Assembly: GCA_904502225.1 (NCBI GenBank)
Contig: CAJGDO010000023.1
Location: 1 to 21,809 of the forward strand
Reading direction: 5' to 3'
DNA length: 21,809 bases
Source of the DNA: an uncultured Clostridia bacterium
Lineage (GTDB): Bacteria > Bacillota > Clostridia > Christensenellales > Borkfalkiaceae
Below are positions 1 through 8,436 of the stretch, in pieces. Within the stretch, counting starts at the first letter, position 1, and every line of letters begins with the position of its first letter. The position numbers and the translations under genes are program-made. A model generated the notes under the pieces. It saw only the letters and a program-made list of their open reading frames with translations, did no database searches and was not told the origin of the DNA.

Positions 1-1
1 A

Positions 2-691
2 TTATATAAATTGTATATAAAGTATGCCGAAAAAAATCGTTGGAAGACCGAAGATATTGAAATTAGCACCACCGAACTTGGCGGTTTAAAAGAAGCAATT
101 TTCTCTATTTCAGGCAAATCTTGTTATGCTAAACTTAAATATGAAAGTGGCGTGCATAGAGTTCAAAGGGTTCCTGAAACAGAGTCACAAGGCAGAGTTC
201 ACACTTCAACTGCAACAGTTGCAGTTTTGCCAGAAGTTGAAGACGTTGAAGTAAACATTGATGAAAAAGATTTAAAGATTGACACATTGCGTTCATCAGG
301 TGCGGGCGGACAACACGTTAATAAAACCGAATCTTGCATAAGATTAACTCACTTGCCAACAGGCATTGTCGTTTTATGCCAAGACGAGCGTTCGCAAACC
401 AAAAACCGTGAAAAAGCAATGAAGGTGCTAAAAAGTAGGCTTTACGATTATTACCAATCTCAATATGATAAAGAATATTCAGAAAACAGAAAAAATCAAG
501 TCGGCACGGGTGACCGTTCTGAACGTATCAGAACTTATAATTTCCCACAAGGAAGGGTGACAGACCACAGAATAGGCTTAACGTTGCATTCAATTGAAAA
601 TTTTATGCTGGGTGACATTGATGAAATGGTTGAAGCTTTGGCTATCCACGATAGGGAATTAAAACTCGTTGCCGGTTTTGAGGAAGAATAA
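2..691 (+). CDS. prfA: Peptide chain release factor 1 (5' end missing)
   Basis: Release factor 1 recognises UAA and UAG in the ribosomal A site and triggers hydrolysis of peptidyl-tRNA. The reading frame is open to the left window edge, so the N-terminal domain lies outside. Numbering from the TTG at 11, the stop-codon-reading tripeptide of the PxT type is P55-E56-T57 in 'RVPETESQGR'; RF2 would carry SPF here. The catalytic loop 'GAGGQHVNK' has GGQ at residues 99-101 (bases 305-313), followed by the conserved 'TESCIRLTHLPTGIV'. The visible C-terminal part has the normal length and ends 20 bases before the next gene. The TTG at 11 is an internal codon, not a start. The PxT motif separates it from RF2 with high certainty. 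Confidence 0.96.
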   Translation, partial: LYKLYIKYAEKNRWKTEDIEISTTELGGLKEAIFSISGKSCYAKLKYESGVHRVQRVPETESQGRVHTSTATVAVLPEVEDVEVNIDEKDLKIDTLRSSGAGGQHVNKTESCIRLTHLPTGIVVLCQDERSQTKNREKAMKVLKSRLYDYYQSQYDKEYSENRKNQVGTGDRSERIRTYNFPQGRVTDHRIGLTLHSIENFMLGDIDEMVEALAIHDRELKLVAGFEEE

Positions 692-711
692 AAAATTGGA
701 GATATTATGTT

Positions 712-1905
712 ATGTGTGTTTCAGAAAAAGTGAAAAGGATTGCCCCATCTCTAACGTTAGAGATAACGGCAAAAGCAAAAAGAATGAAGAAGGAGGGCAT
801 TTCGGTTATCGGTTTTGGTGCAGGTGAGCCTGATTTTAATACGCCAAAATACATAATTGAAAGTGCCAAAAATGCTCTTGATATAGGCTTTACAAAATAT
901 ACGCCTGCATCAGGGATGCAAGAACTTAAAGTCGCAATTTGTCAAAAATTCCTTAAAGATAATAACCTTTGTTATGACCCAGCACAAATCGTTATTTCAG
1001 CAGGAGCAAAAAGTTCACTTTATCACGCAATCTGTGCGATTGTTGATGATGGCGATGAAGTGATTTTGCCAAGCCCATATTGGCTAACTTACCCAGAATT
1101 AGTCGGCCTTGCGGGAGGCAAGTGTGTTTATGTTGAAACTTTAAGAGAAAACGGTTATAAAATGACCGCTTTAGAGTTTGAAAAAGCAATAACTGATAAG
1201 ACTAAATGCTTGATTTTGAACAGCCCAAACAACCCAACGGGTGCGGTTTACAGCAAAGAAGAACTTATTGAAATTGCAAAAGTGTGTGAAAAGCACGGAA
1301 TTTTCGTTATTTCTGATGAAATTTATGAAAAATTAGTTTATGGCGAAAGTCATTATTCTATTGCCCAATACAATGAATTTATGAAAGAACATACAATCGT
1401 TGTAAACGGTATGTCAAAAACTTATTCAATGACAGGTTGGAGAATAGGATATCTTGCAGCACCACTTGCTATTGCAAAAGCGATTTCAAGTATGCAAAGC
1501 CATACGACAAGCAACGCTTGTTCTATTGCACAATATGCATCTGTCACTGCCTTAACTGATGAACAAGGCGACCAATTTATTAGCGAAATGCAACAAACTT
1601 TTAATGAAAGAAGATTGTTGATGCTAGAAAAATTATCTAAAATTAACGATATTGTTTGCATTGAACCAAAAGGTGCGTTCTACGTGTTTGTTGACGTTTC
1701 AAAAACATTTGGTAAAAGTTTTGATGGTGTTAAAATTGATGGTTCGCTTTCTTTTGCAGACTGTGCGTTAAAAAAAGGTGTTGCGTTAATTCCGGGCGTT
1801 GCGTTTGGTAATGATGATTGTGTTAGACTTTCTTACGCAATATCAAAAGAAGATATTGTTGAAGGTTTAGATAGATTAGCACAATTTGTAAATGAATTAA
1901 AATAA
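712..1905 (+). CDS. aspB: Pyridoxal-phosphate aspartate aminotransferase (class I, AspB type)
   Basis: This is a fold-type I aminotransferase moving an amino group between aspartate and 2-oxoglutarate. The 397-residue length is usual for subgroup I-gamma enzymes of the B. subtilis AspB type. The N terminus carries 'GFGAGEPDFNTP' (34-45). Cofactor contacts are visible as 'NSPNNPTG' (170-177) and 'SDEIYEK' (201-207). The Schiff-base lysine is K236 in 'GMSKTYSMTGWRIGY', and the substrate carboxylate arginine is in 'VRLSYA' near the C terminus. GGAG at 698-701 is well placed for the ATG at 712; the ATG at 707 is out of frame. Exact substrate (aspartate, or prephenate as in related enzymes) cannot be decided from sequence. 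Confidence 0.93.
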   Translation: MCVSEKVKRIAPSLTLEITAKAKRMKKEGISVIGFGAGEPDFNTPKYIIESAKNALDIGFTKYTPASGMQELKVAICQKFLKDNNLCYDPAQIVISAGAKSSLYHAICAIVDDGDEVILPSPYWLTYPELVGLAGGKCVYVETLRENGYKMTALEFEKAITDKTKCLILNSPNNPTGAVYSKEELIEIAKVCEKHGIFVISDEIYEKLVYGESHYSIAQYNEFMKEHTIVVNGMSKTYSMTGWRIGYLAAPLAIAKAISSMQSHTTSNACSIAQYASVTALTDEQGDQFISEMQQTFNERRLLMLEKLSKINDIVCIEPKGAFYVFVDVSKTFGKSFDGVKIDGSLSFADCALKKGVALIPGVAFGNDDCVRLSYAISKEDIVEGLDRLAQFVNELK

Positions 1906-1959
1906 TTATCGTCTAGTAAAAAAACTTTAAAATTAACAAATTTATTTTTTAAAAACCTA

Positions 1960-1988
1960 TTGTAATTTTTAAAAAAGTGTTATACAAT
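1960..1988 (+). promoter_or_regulatory. Sigma-A-like promoter for the P-loop gene
   Basis: TTGTAA at 1960-1965 and TACAAT at 1983-1988 are separated by 17 bases. The predicted transcript begins about 1995 and is followed by GGGAGG at 2009-2014, ten bases before the ATG at 2025. No clear hairpin terminator was seen between the aminotransferase stop and this promoter. Confidence 0.65.
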
Positions 1989-2024
1989 ATAAATAGATAA
2001 GAGATATCGGGAGGATTATTTCTA

Positions 2025-2432
2025 ATGAAAATCATTTACGGACCAAAAGGAACAGGCAAAACTAAAGCAATAATCGAAAGTGCAAACCAAGCACTTAACA
2101 CGGCAAAAGGCCACGTTGTTTTCGTCACTGATACAGCAAGATATTCATATGACCTAAACAATCAAATCAGATATTTAGACGTGACAGGGTTTGACGTTGT
2201 TGGTGAAGATGGTTTTAGAGGTTTTATTAAAGGTTTAGTTGCTGCTAACGGCGACAACGAATATATTTATATTGACGGTATTGCAAGAATAACAGGTAAG
2301 GCACTTGCTGAATTAAACAGCATTTTTACTGCTATGGAAAAGTTGGAAAACGATTATGACGTTAAATTTGTGTTAACGTGCAGTGCAAGCAAAGAAGATT
2401 TACCTGCTTTTGTATTAAAGTACGTTGATTAA
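2025..2432 (+). CDS. Small P-loop NTPase-like protein of unknown function
   Basis: A 135-residue cytosolic protein beginning directly with a Walker A motif, 'GPKGTGKT' (residues 6-13). A Walker B-like strand ending in aspartate follows at 'YIYIDG' (80-85), and a third strand 'KFVLTCSAS' (114-122) sits where AAA-type ATPases place a sensor residue. No DNA-binding, membrane or nuclease domain is visible, and it is shorter than most complete ATPase domains, so it may be a minimal nucleotide-binding module. It has its own promoter and a strong ribosome site, and is closed by the terminator at 2466. The fold is inferred from Walker motifs; no specific role can be named. Confidence 0.8.
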   Translation: MKIIYGPKGTGKTKAIIESANQALNTAKGHVVFVTDTARYSYDLNNQIRYLDVTGFDVVGEDGFRGFIKGLVAANGDNEYIYIDGIARITGKALAELNSIFTAMEKLENDYDVKFVLTCSASKEDLPAFVLKYVD

Positions 2433-2433
2433 G

Positions 2434-2463
2434 TTGCTTTTTATACTAAAAATGTAGTAAAAT
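2434..2463 (+). promoter_or_regulatory. Possible promoter for thrC
   Basis: TTGCTT (2434-2439) and TAAAAT (2458-2463) are 18 bases apart. The expected start near 2470 falls inside the left arm of the terminator at 2466, so a transcript begun here would lack half of that arm and could not form the hairpin. The -35 box is weak. Confidence 0.45.
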
Positions 2464-2465
2464 AG

Positions 2466-2500
2466 AAGTCGGAAGATTTTTTCCGACTTTTAATTTTTTT
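2466..2500 (+). terminator. Rho-independent terminator after the P-loop gene
   Basis: A perfect 9-bp stem, AAGTCGGAA (2466-2474) with TTCCGACTT (2481-2489), has a 6-base loop and is followed by TTTAATTTTTTT-like sequence up to 2500. Confidence 0.85.
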
Positions 2501-2511
2501 ATGGAGTTTAT

Positions 2512-3993
2512 ATGAAGTTTATTAGTACTCGTGGTGGCTTACAAGTTGATTGTGCTTCAAAAGCAATTGCAAAAGGTTTGTCTGATGACGGTGGGCTTTT
2601 TGTTCCTGAAAAATTCCCATTAGTTTCGCTTGATGATATAAGCCAATTGTGCAGTAAAGATTATGCTGAAAGGGCTTGTTTTGTTATACATAAATTTTTA
2701 GAAGAATACGATTATAACGACTTGCTTTCGGCTTGCAAAAACAGTTATTCAAAGTTTGAAGACTGCGATGCAGCACCATTAGTTAAATTAGATGATAAAC
2801 TTTTTATTATGGAATTATTCCACGGCCCAACTTTGGCGTTTAAGGACGTTGCGTTGACACTTCTTCCATATCTTTTGAGAAAAGGTTGTGATTATAGCGG
2901 GGTTCAGCAAGACGTTTTGATTTTAACCGCAACAAGTGGTGACACGGGTAAGGCTGCACTTGAAGGTTTTAAGGATGCAGAAGGTATAAAAATTATCGTA
3001 TTTTACCCAAGCGAAGGCGTAAGCGATATGCAAAAACTTCAAATGTGCACGCAAGAAGGTGGAAATGTTAACGTCGTTGCTATTAAGGGCAACTTTGATG
3101 ATTGCCAAACGGCAGTTAAAAACATTTTCACAAGCCAAGAAATTAGAGAAAAGTTGTTGGAGAAAAACGTTGTTTTATCAAGTGCAAACTCAATGAACTT
3201 TGGCAGGCTTGTTCCACAAGTGTCATATTATTTTTCAGCGTATGCTGACCTTGTTAATTCAAATGAAATCAAACTTGGCGACAAAGTTAATTTTGTTGTT
3301 CCAACTGGAAACTTTGGCAATATTTTGGCAGGGTATTATGCAAAACAAATGGGGCTTCCTATTGATAAACTTGTTTGTGCATCAAACTCAAACAACGTGT
3401 TAACCGAGTTTTTTGCTAACGGAACATACGATACGAATAGGGAATTCTTTAAGACAATTTCGCCATCAATGGACATTTTAATTTCAAGTAATCTTGAAAG
3501 GTTGATTTTCGAATTGTCAGGAAGAGATGCTGAACTTACAAAAACTCGTATGCAAGAATTAAAAGAAGTTAATAAATACACTATTTCTGACAGTGAATTT
3601 AACCAACTTAAAAAAGAATTCTTTGCTGATTACACCGAAGAAGAAGATTGTTTGGAAACCATTGATGAAGTTTTTGAAGAATATGGTTATCTTTTAGACA
3701 CGCACACGTCAGTTGCGTTTAACACGGCTAAAAACTTTGTGGAATATACAAAAAATGACAAAGCAGTTGTGATTCTATCAACGGCAAGTCCTTATAAGTT
3801 TGCACACGACGTTTTGTCGGCAATATATGAAAAAGCACCAAAAGATGCATTTAAGTGTGCGGACAAATTGTTTGAGTTGACTGCAACGCCAATTCCAGAG
3901 CAAATTTTAGAATTAAAGAATAAAGAAAGAAGATTTAATAAGATTATTGACAAAACTGAAACGCTTGAAGAAGTTTTGAATTTTGTAAAGTAA
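2512..3993 (+). CDS. thrC: Threonine synthase
   Basis: This PLP enzyme converts O-phospho-L-homoserine to threonine, the last step of threonine biosynthesis. The N terminus shows 'STRGG' (5-9) and 'GLSDDGGLFVPE' (22-33), typical of the long class of bacterial threonine synthases; 493 residues fits that class. The Schiff-base lysine is K111 in 'FHGPTLAFKDVAL'. The phosphate-binding 'TATSGDTGKAA' and cofactor-contacting 'VPTGNFGNILAGYYA' segments are intact. GGAG at 2503-2506 precedes the ATG at 2512. It stands alone between a terminator and trpS. No T-box or threonine leader-peptide attenuator is visible in the short space before it, so control by aminoacylation of tRNA is not supported here. 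Confidence 0.96.
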   Translation: MKFISTRGGLQVDCASKAIAKGLSDDGGLFVPEKFPLVSLDDISQLCSKDYAERACFVIHKFLEEYDYNDLLSACKNSYSKFEDCDAAPLVKLDDKLFIMELFHGPTLAFKDVALTLLPYLLRKGCDYSGVQQDVLILTATSGDTGKAALEGFKDAEGIKIIVFYPSEGVSDMQKLQMCTQEGGNVNVVAIKGNFDDCQTAVKNIFTSQEIREKLLEKNVVLSSANSMNFGRLVPQVSYYFSAYADLVNSNEIKLGDKVNFVVPTGNFGNILAGYYAKQMGLPIDKLVCASNSNNVLTEFFANGTYDTNREFFKTISPSMDILISSNLERLIFELSGRDAELTKTRMQELKEVNKYTISDSEFNQLKKEFFADYTEEEDCLETIDEVFEEYGYLLDTHTSVAFNTAKNFVEYTKNDKAVVILSTASPYKFAHDVLSAIYEKAPKDAFKCADKLFELTATPIPEQILELKNKERRFNKIIDKTETLEEVLNFVK

Positions 3994-4024
3994 TTTAAGG
4001 TTTAATTAATATAGGTATATTATA

Positions 4025-5029
4025 ATGGAAGAAAAGAAGATATTATTTAGTGCAATTCAACCAAGTGGAATATTAACCATAGGCAATTATTTGGGTGCAT
4101 TAAGGAATTTTAGAAAATTACAAAGCGATTATAACAGTGTTTTCTCTATTGCAGATTTGCATACGTTAACCGTTAAACAAGAGCCTGCTAATTTAAGAAA
4201 AAACACATATGAATTAACGGCTTTATATTTGGCGTGTGGCATTGATGCAGACCAATCAATTTTGTTTGCACAATCGCACGTTTCTGCACACGCAGAACTC
4301 GCTTGGATACTTAACACAATTTGTTATCCGGGTGAACTTTCAAGAATGACGCAATTTAAGGATAAAAGCCTTAAACACGAAGATAATATCAATATGGGGC
4401 TTATGGACTATCCTGTTTTAATGGCTGCTGATATTTTATTATATCAAACCGAATTAGTGCCAATTGGTGCAGACCAAAAGCAACACCTTGAACTTGCAAG
4501 GGACCTTGCTATTCGTTTTAACAACAGATATAGCGAAACCTTTAAAGTTCCAGAAGGTTATATAGGAAAATCTTGTGCAAGGGTTATGAGTTTGGCAGAG
4601 CCACAAAGAAAGATGAGTAAGTCTGACGCTAACCTAAACGCATTTATTTCCATGGACGATGACCCAGACACTATAATTAGAAAGTTTAAGCGTGCAGTCA
4701 CCGATAGCGATAATAAAATTATTTATTCACCAGAAAAACCTGGTATAAGCAATCTTTTATCCATTTATTCTGCTTTTACAAACAAGAGCATAGAAGATGC
4801 TGAAAAGGAATTTGCGGGCGTTGGCTATGCAGAGTTTAAGGTTGCTGTTGGTGAGGCTGTTGCATCGGTTATTGAGCCAATAAGGCAAGAAAAGAACAGG
4901 TTGCTTAATGATAAAGCATATTTAGATGAAGTGCTTAAAAATGGTGCTGAAAGGGCTGAAAGGCTTGCTTATAGGACGCTTTCAAAGGTTTATAAAAAAG
5001 TTGGTTTAGTTCCAAGAAAAAGGGGTTAA
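4025..5029 (+). CDS. trpS: Tryptophan-tRNA ligase
   Basis: This class I aminoacyl-tRNA synthetase charges tRNA-Trp. At 334 residues it has the usual bacterial length. The HIGH-equivalent is 'QPSGILTIGNYLGA' (12-25), where the common HLGN reads TIGN. 'GADQKQHLELARDLA' forms part of the tryptophan pocket, and KMSKS is intact at residues 196-200. It is the first gene of an operon with the DUF5685 gene, which starts one base after its stop. Only 31 bases separate it from thrC and no T-box fits there. The ribosome site is poor (AGGT). The TATAAT-like string at 4021-4026 overlaps the start codon and cannot be this gene's promoter, so it is probably read through from thrC. Confidence 0.96.
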   Translation: MEEKKILFSAIQPSGILTIGNYLGALRNFRKLQSDYNSVFSIADLHTLTVKQEPANLRKNTYELTALYLACGIDADQSILFAQSHVSAHAELAWILNTICYPGELSRMTQFKDKSLKHEDNINMGLMDYPVLMAADILLYQTELVPIGADQKQHLELARDLAIRFNNRYSETFKVPEGYIGKSCARVMSLAEPQRKMSKSDANLNAFISMDDDPDTIIRKFKRAVTDSDNKIIYSPEKPGISNLLSIYSAFTNKSIEDAEKEFAGVGYAEFKVAVGEAVASVIEPIRQEKNRLLNDKAYLDEVLKNGAERAERLAYRTLSKVYKKVGLVPRKRG

Positions 5030-5030
5030 A

Positions 5031-5897
5031 ATGTTTGGTTATATAAAAACCGATTTGCCAAATATGTATATTAAAGACACTGTCCTTTATCAAGCGATGT
5101 ATTGCTCGCTTTGTAAAGGAATAGGGCAAACTTGTGGGCAAAAAGCAAGGTTTGTGCTTAATTATGATTTGACATTTTTATCGGTTTTACTTCATAACTT
5201 ATCCGACGTTGACGTTAAAGTTGAAAAGCAACACTGCGTAATTCATAGGATTAGAAAAAGACCTATCGCACTTGTTGATGATTTGACAAAACGAATTGCA
5301 ACGTTAAATGTTATTTTGGCTTATCATAAACTTAATGATGACGTTATTGATAATGGCAAAGGCAAAATTAAAAGGGCATTTTTTAACAATGCATATAAGA
5401 AAGCCAAAAAATTAGAACCGTTAATGGATGACGTGGTTAAAAAGCGTTATGATGAACTTTTAAAACTTGAAAGAACAAATTGCGACAGTGCCGACATTGT
5501 TGCCGACCCGTTTGGAAATATGATGCAAGATATTGTGCAAATTTTAATGGGTGACAAGTGTGGGGAAGACTTAAAAGAATTGTCTTATAATTTGGGCAAG
5601 TGGATTTATTTAATAGATGCGTTAGACGATTTTGATAAAGATAAAAAGAAAAAAAATTATAACGTGTTTATCAACGCTTATCCAAACGTTAATAGTCAAG
5701 ACCAATTACTTAAAGAAAATAAACAAGATTTGATTTTGATTTTCGGTTCAATCCTAAACAAGATTGGCGAACTAACTTCAAAACTTAACTATAAATTTAA
5801 TCACGATTTAATTGATAACGTTTTGTATAGGGGCTTGGGTGCCCAAACAAAACGCATAATGGAGAAGGAAAAATGCGAGAAAACTACAAAATTTTAG
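5031..5897 (+). CDS. DUF5685 family protein
   Basis: A 288-residue, largely helical cytosolic protein matching the Clostridia family DUF5685, of unknown function. The N-terminal signature is visible: 'YCSLCKGIGQTCG' with C25, C28 and C35, then 'ARFVLNYDLTFLSVLL'. Two aspartate-rich motifs stand out. The first is 'NDDVID', a DDxxD pattern at D103-D107. The second is 'DALDDFDKD' (196-204), followed by a basic stretch and 'NYNVF'. That pairing resembles class I isoprenoid synthases such as the squalene/phytoene group, which I offer only as inference. It starts one base after the trpS stop and overlaps the next gene by 25 bases. The close packing with a J-domain-like gene and a membrane-protein gene suggests a shared job. 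Confidence 0.85.
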   Translation: MFGYIKTDLPNMYIKDTVLYQAMYCSLCKGIGQTCGQKARFVLNYDLTFLSVLLHNLSDVDVKVEKQHCVIHRIRKRPIALVDDLTKRIATLNVILAYHKLNDDVIDNGKGKIKRAFFNNAYKKAKKLEPLMDDVVKKRYDELLKLERTNCDSADIVADPFGNMMQDIVQILMGDKCGEDLKELSYNLGKWIYLIDALDDFDKDKKKKNYNVFINAYPNVNSQDQLLKENKQDLILIFGSILNKIGELTSKLNYKFNHDLIDNVLYRGLGAQTKRIMEKEKCEKTTKF

Positions 5898-6487
5898 GTG
5901 TTTCTGAAAATGCAACGCAAGAAGAAATTGAAACCGCTTATAGAACTTTAAAAGAAAAGTATTCAAGAGAGCGTTTTTTGGAAGGCGAGGCAGGAAATAA
6001 AGCCGCAAAGGAATTGACTAAAATTGAAACGGCTTACCAAGAAATTATGGGTGCAAAAAAACAAAGTGCTTCAAGGGGTGATGATATGAATTCGTTTGTC
6101 GATATTGAAATTTTAATTAAAAATGGCGACATTTCACTTGCACAACAAAAGTTGGATGATATTTCCGAAAGAAATGCAGAGTGGCATTATCTTCAATCGG
6201 TTATCTTCTACAAAAAGAACTGGCTAAATGAAAGCAAAAAGCAATTGGAAATTGCACTTAATATGGAACCACACAATTCTAAATATGCTGAAAACTATGC
6301 AAGACTTAAGGACAAAATGGAGTTTAATAATAGGCAGTTTAACGGTGGTTATTATGGCAACCAACAAAACCAAGGTTATGCCGACAATCGCCAAATGGGT
6401 GGGACAGATTCAAACGGTTGCGTTGATTATTGTTTGACAATGTGCTGTATGAATATGATGTTAAATATGTGCTGTAATTGTAGATAA
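5873..6487 (+). CDS. J-domain-like protein with Cys-rich tail
   Basis: A 204-residue protein. Residues 4-60 ('NYKILGVSENATQEEIETAY' onward) align with the J-domain of DnaJ co-chaperones. The HPD tripeptide needed to stimulate Hsp70 ATPase is absent: 'KEKYSRERF' has SRE at 31-33. Residues about 75-150 look like TPR-type helical repeats. A glycine/asparagine/glutamine-rich linker (152-180) leads to a tail with seven cysteines (C183, 187, 191, 192, 200, 201, 203) that could bind metal, carry lipid or form disulfides. It overlaps the DUF5685 gene by 25 bases and has GGAGAAGG before its ATG. It shares one base with the following membrane-protein gene (TAATG), so translation is likely coupled. Classical co-chaperone activity is unlikely without HPD. 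Confidence 0.85.
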   Translation: MRENYKILGVSENATQEEIETAYRTLKEKYSRERFLEGEAGNKAAKELTKIETAYQEIMGAKKQSASRGDDMNSFVDIEILIKNGDISLAQQKLDDISERNAEWHYLQSVIFYKKNWLNESKKQLEIALNMEPHNSKYAENYARLKDKMEFNNRQFNGGYYGNQQNQGYADNRQMGGTDSNGCVDYCLTMCCMNMMLNMCCNCR

Positions 6488-7023
6488 TGAAAAGTAAAAT
6501 TATATCCCTATCAGCAATATCTGCAAGTTTTATTGCAATTGCACTTGTTATAGGAACTTATTTTGAAATTTTCGACTTCTTAATGTTGGTCACTGCATCA
6601 GTATTTGTGTTATTACCTTTATACTATAACTCGTATAAAGGTAGTTTTCTTGCTTTTTTAGCAGGCGGAATAATTGCAATACTTTGCGGTGGCTTTAATT
6701 TTACCTTAATTTATCCAGCATACTTTTTGTTTTTTGGCATTTATCCTATCGTTAAAAATAAATTTTTGCATAAAAACGTTAAAAAAAGTTCTCAAATTAT
6801 AATAGGGCTTATTTGGTTTGTAATAGTGTCTTACGTTTGCTATTTTTATTATACGCTTGTGTTGGATTTGGCAGTTGTTATAAACGGGGCACCATATTGG
6901 CTTGATAAATTTATAGTTTATGGCGTTGGTTTAATTGCCGTTGTATTTTTTCTCATTTACGATAGGTTTATAACAGTGATTAAATTTGTTTTAGATAGAT
7001 ATTTAAATCGAATTATTAAATAG
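6487..7023 (+). CDS. Integral membrane protein, six predicted helices
   Basis: A 178-residue hydrophobic protein with segments at about 5-23, 30-47, 52-69, 72-88, 103-128 and 141-159, and a basic C-terminal tail. The residue 90-101 loop is lysine-rich and probably cytoplasmic. No transporter or enzyme motif was recognised. It resembles small multi-pass proteins of unknown function encoded beside DUF5685 and J-domain genes. The start overlaps the preceding stop by one base and lacks a good ribosome site of its own, which favours re-initiation after the J-domain-like gene. The next gene begins nine bases after its stop. Confidence 0.85.
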   Translation: MKSKIISLSAISASFIAIALVIGTYFEIFDFLMLVTASVFVLLPLYYNSYKGSFLAFLAGGIIAILCGGFNFTLIYPAYFLFFGIYPIVKNKFLHKNVKKSSQIIIGLIWFVIVSYVCYFYYTLVLDLAVVINGAPYWLDKFIVYGVGLIAVVFFLIYDRFITVIKFVLDRYLNRIIK

Positions 7024-7032
7024 GAAAAGTTT

Positions 7033-8436
7033 ATGGTTAAAAATGAAGAGTTGGTTGGCACAGTTGTTGGTATAGGCTCTAATGGAGAAGGGCTTATCAA
7101 ACAAGACGGGTTAATCGTTTTTGTGCCGTTTGCTCTTATGGGCGAAAAAATAAAATATAAAGTGCTTAAAACAAAAGGTAAACTTGCATATGGCAAGGTT
7201 TTGGACGTTTTAACGCCATCAGAAGTTAGGGTTAGGGCAAAATGCCCTGTCTTTTCTAAATGCGGTGGTTGTCAACTTCAGCACGTTAAATATCAAACGC
7301 AATTAGCGATAAAAGAAGAAAATATTAAGTCAACCTTAAAAAAGGTTGCAAATATTGACGTTGAAGTTTTGCCAGCAGTTCGTGGTGATGATGAGTTTAG
7401 GTATCGCAACAAATTGCAATTGCCTGTTTCTTTTGATAAAAACGGCACAAATATTGGCTTTTACGCTGAAAATTCGCATAGAGTTGTCCCTATTAACGAT
7501 TGTTTAATTAATCCAAGTTGGACAAAAGATATTATCGAGTGTTTTAAAGAATATATTGCGGAATTTAACTTGTTTGGCTATGATGAGACAAGAAATTCTG
7601 GCGATATTAGGGAAATTACGGTTAAAGAAATAAAAGGCAATTTGATTATTACTGCCGTTGTCCTAAAAGATAATATTAAGGGAATCAACAGATTAGTTGA
7701 AATATTAACTAACAAACTTAAAATGCCTTTTTCATTATATTTAAATATCAACGACAAAGCAACAAACGTTGTTTTTGGCGATAAATTTAAACTTGTTTAT
7801 GGTAAGCCAGACTATATGAGTGAAATGCTTGGCATAAAGTATAAAATTGGCGTTCAATCGTTTATGCAAGTTAATACAAGCGTTTGCACAAAACTTTATT
7901 CTGCGGTAAAAGCACTTGTAAATGCTGATGAAAACACGGTTGTTATTGATGCGTACAGCGGGGCGGGGTTAATGACCGCAATACTTGCTGAAAAGGCTAA
8001 AAAAGCAATCGGCGTTGAAATAATTAAAGAAGCGGTTGAGTGTGCAAACGATTTAGCCGTTGCAAACAAGTTGGATAACAAAATAACCAATTATTTAGGT
8101 AAGTGTGAAGACATTATCCCAAATTTAATTGAAAAAGAAAGAAAAGAAAACTCAAATGTCTGCCTTGTTTTAGACCCACCAAGAAAAGGTTGCGACATAA
8201 AAGTTATCAATTCTATTATCAATAGTGATATTGACAAAATAGTTTACGTTTCGTGTAAACCGTCAACCTTGGCAAGAGATTTAGGGCTTTTAATAGGTAC
8301 GCTAGAATTGGTTGATGGTCAAATTTTAAGGGCTGAAAATCCAAAATTGAGGTATGAAATAACTTATATCAGGCCGTTTGATATGTTTGCACAAACCAAG
8401 CACGTCGAGACTCTAGTAGTACTACAACGAAAATAA
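7033..8436 (+). CDS. rlmD: 23S rRNA (uracil-C5) methyltransferase, RlmD/RlmCD type
   Basis: This enzyme uses S-adenosylmethionine to make 5-methyluridine in 23S rRNA. The order is typical: an N-terminal TRAM domain (1-60), a 4Fe-4S cluster set by C71, C77, C80 ('CPVFSKCGGC') and C157, and a Rossmann methyltransferase domain with 'VIDAYSGAGLMT'. It also carries 'LVLDPPRKG' and the catalytic C408 in 'YVSCKPSTLARDL'. Length (467) is normal and the end 'HVETLVVLQRK' is the expected family ending. The last eleven codons switch to CTA, GTA, GTC, GAG and CGA, which are rare in the rest of the gene, suggesting the 3' end was supplied by an inserted element. In Firmicutes several integrative elements target this very gene end. 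Whether it modifies one or two uracils cannot be told. Confidence 0.94.
   Translation: MVKNEELVGTVVGIGSNGEGLIKQDGLIVFVPFALMGEKIKYKVLKTKGKLAYGKVLDVLTPSEVRVRAKCPVFSKCGGCQLQHVKYQTQLAIKEENIKSTLKKVANIDVEVLPAVRGDDEFRYRNKLQLPVSFDKNGTNIGFYAENSHRVVPINDCLINPSWTKDIIECFKEYIAEFNLFGYDETRNSGDIREITVKEIKGNLIITAVVLKDNIKGINRLVEILTNKLKMPFSLYLNINDKATNVVFGDKFKLVYGKPDYMSEMLGIKYKIGVQSFMQVNTSVCTKLYSAVKALVNADENTVVIDAYSGAGLMTAILAEKAKKAIGVEIIKEAVECANDLAVANKLDNKITNYLGKCEDIIPNLIEKERKENSNVCLVLDPPRKGCDIKVINSIINSDIDKIVYVSCKPSTLARDLGLLIGTLELVDGQILRAENPKLRYEITYIRPFDMFAQTKHVETLVVLQRK

Noticed and set aside
3994..4024. T-box or promoter before trpS
   Set aside because: The gap is 31 bases, too short for a T-box; the TATAAT-like string overlaps the start codon.
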